Assembly: GCA_003164475.1 (NCBI GenBank)
Contig: PLTL01000214.1
Location: 22,979 to 30,097 of the forward strand
Direction: 5' to 3'
Length of the DNA stretch: 7,119 bases
DNA from: Candidatus Dormiibacterota bacterium
Lineage (GTDB): Bacteria > Chloroflexota > Dormibacteria > UBA8260 > Bog-877
Shown: positions 6,233 through 7,119 of the stretch, piece by piece
Layout: each line of letters starts with the position of its first letter
Numbering within the stretch: position 1 is the stretch's first letter
Notes under the pieces: model-generated
Database searches by the model: none
What the model was told of the DNA's origin: nothing
The model's input: only the letters and a program-made list of their open reading frames with translations
Position numbers and translations under genes: made by a program

Positions 6233-7119
<887 letters not shown>

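Overview
The window is GC-rich (roughly 70% by eye). It uses GTG and TTG starts freely, couples genes through GTGA overlaps and carries what looks like a leaderless promoter. This points to a high-GC bacterium with actinobacterial-style signals, such as an actinomycete or a Chloroflexota/Dormibacterota-type soil lineage. The assignment is an inference from composition and gene style; no marker in the window fixes the phylum.

Layout: (1) 1-161, the tail of an EamA-type transporter. (2) 208-1880, a two-gene unit on the plus strand: a divergent purine-nucleoside/methylthioadenosine phosphorylase-family enzyme and the menaquinone methyltransferase MenG/UbiE, overlapping by 4 bases. (3) 2080-4742, a second plus-strand unit: a protein with an N-terminal ThuA-like domain fused to a Gfo/Idh/MocA oxidoreductase, coupled by GTGA to a second, separate Gfo/Idh/MocA oxidoreductase. 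This looks like a carbohydrate redox module. (4) 6733-4739 on the minus strand: a small membrane-anchored protein of unknown function and a membrane-anchored or secreted GH5 glycosidase of endoglycoceramidase type. The GH5 gene runs tail to tail into the second oxidoreductase, and one CTAG supplies the stop codon on both strands. (5) 6877 to the end, the first 81 codons of dnaK, divergent from group 4.

As a working model, the GH5 enzyme cleaves a glycoside outside the cell and the two cytoplasmic NAD(P)-dependent oxidoreductases, with the ThuA-like domain, process sugars or sugar derivatives inside. The opposite strands mean co-regulation is not shown. The most interesting points are the ThuA-Gfo/Idh fusion next to a second oxidoreductase of a different catalytic type, and the remodelled active site of the phosphorylase. 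No CRISPR array, tRNA, rRNA, insertion sequence or phage feature was found.
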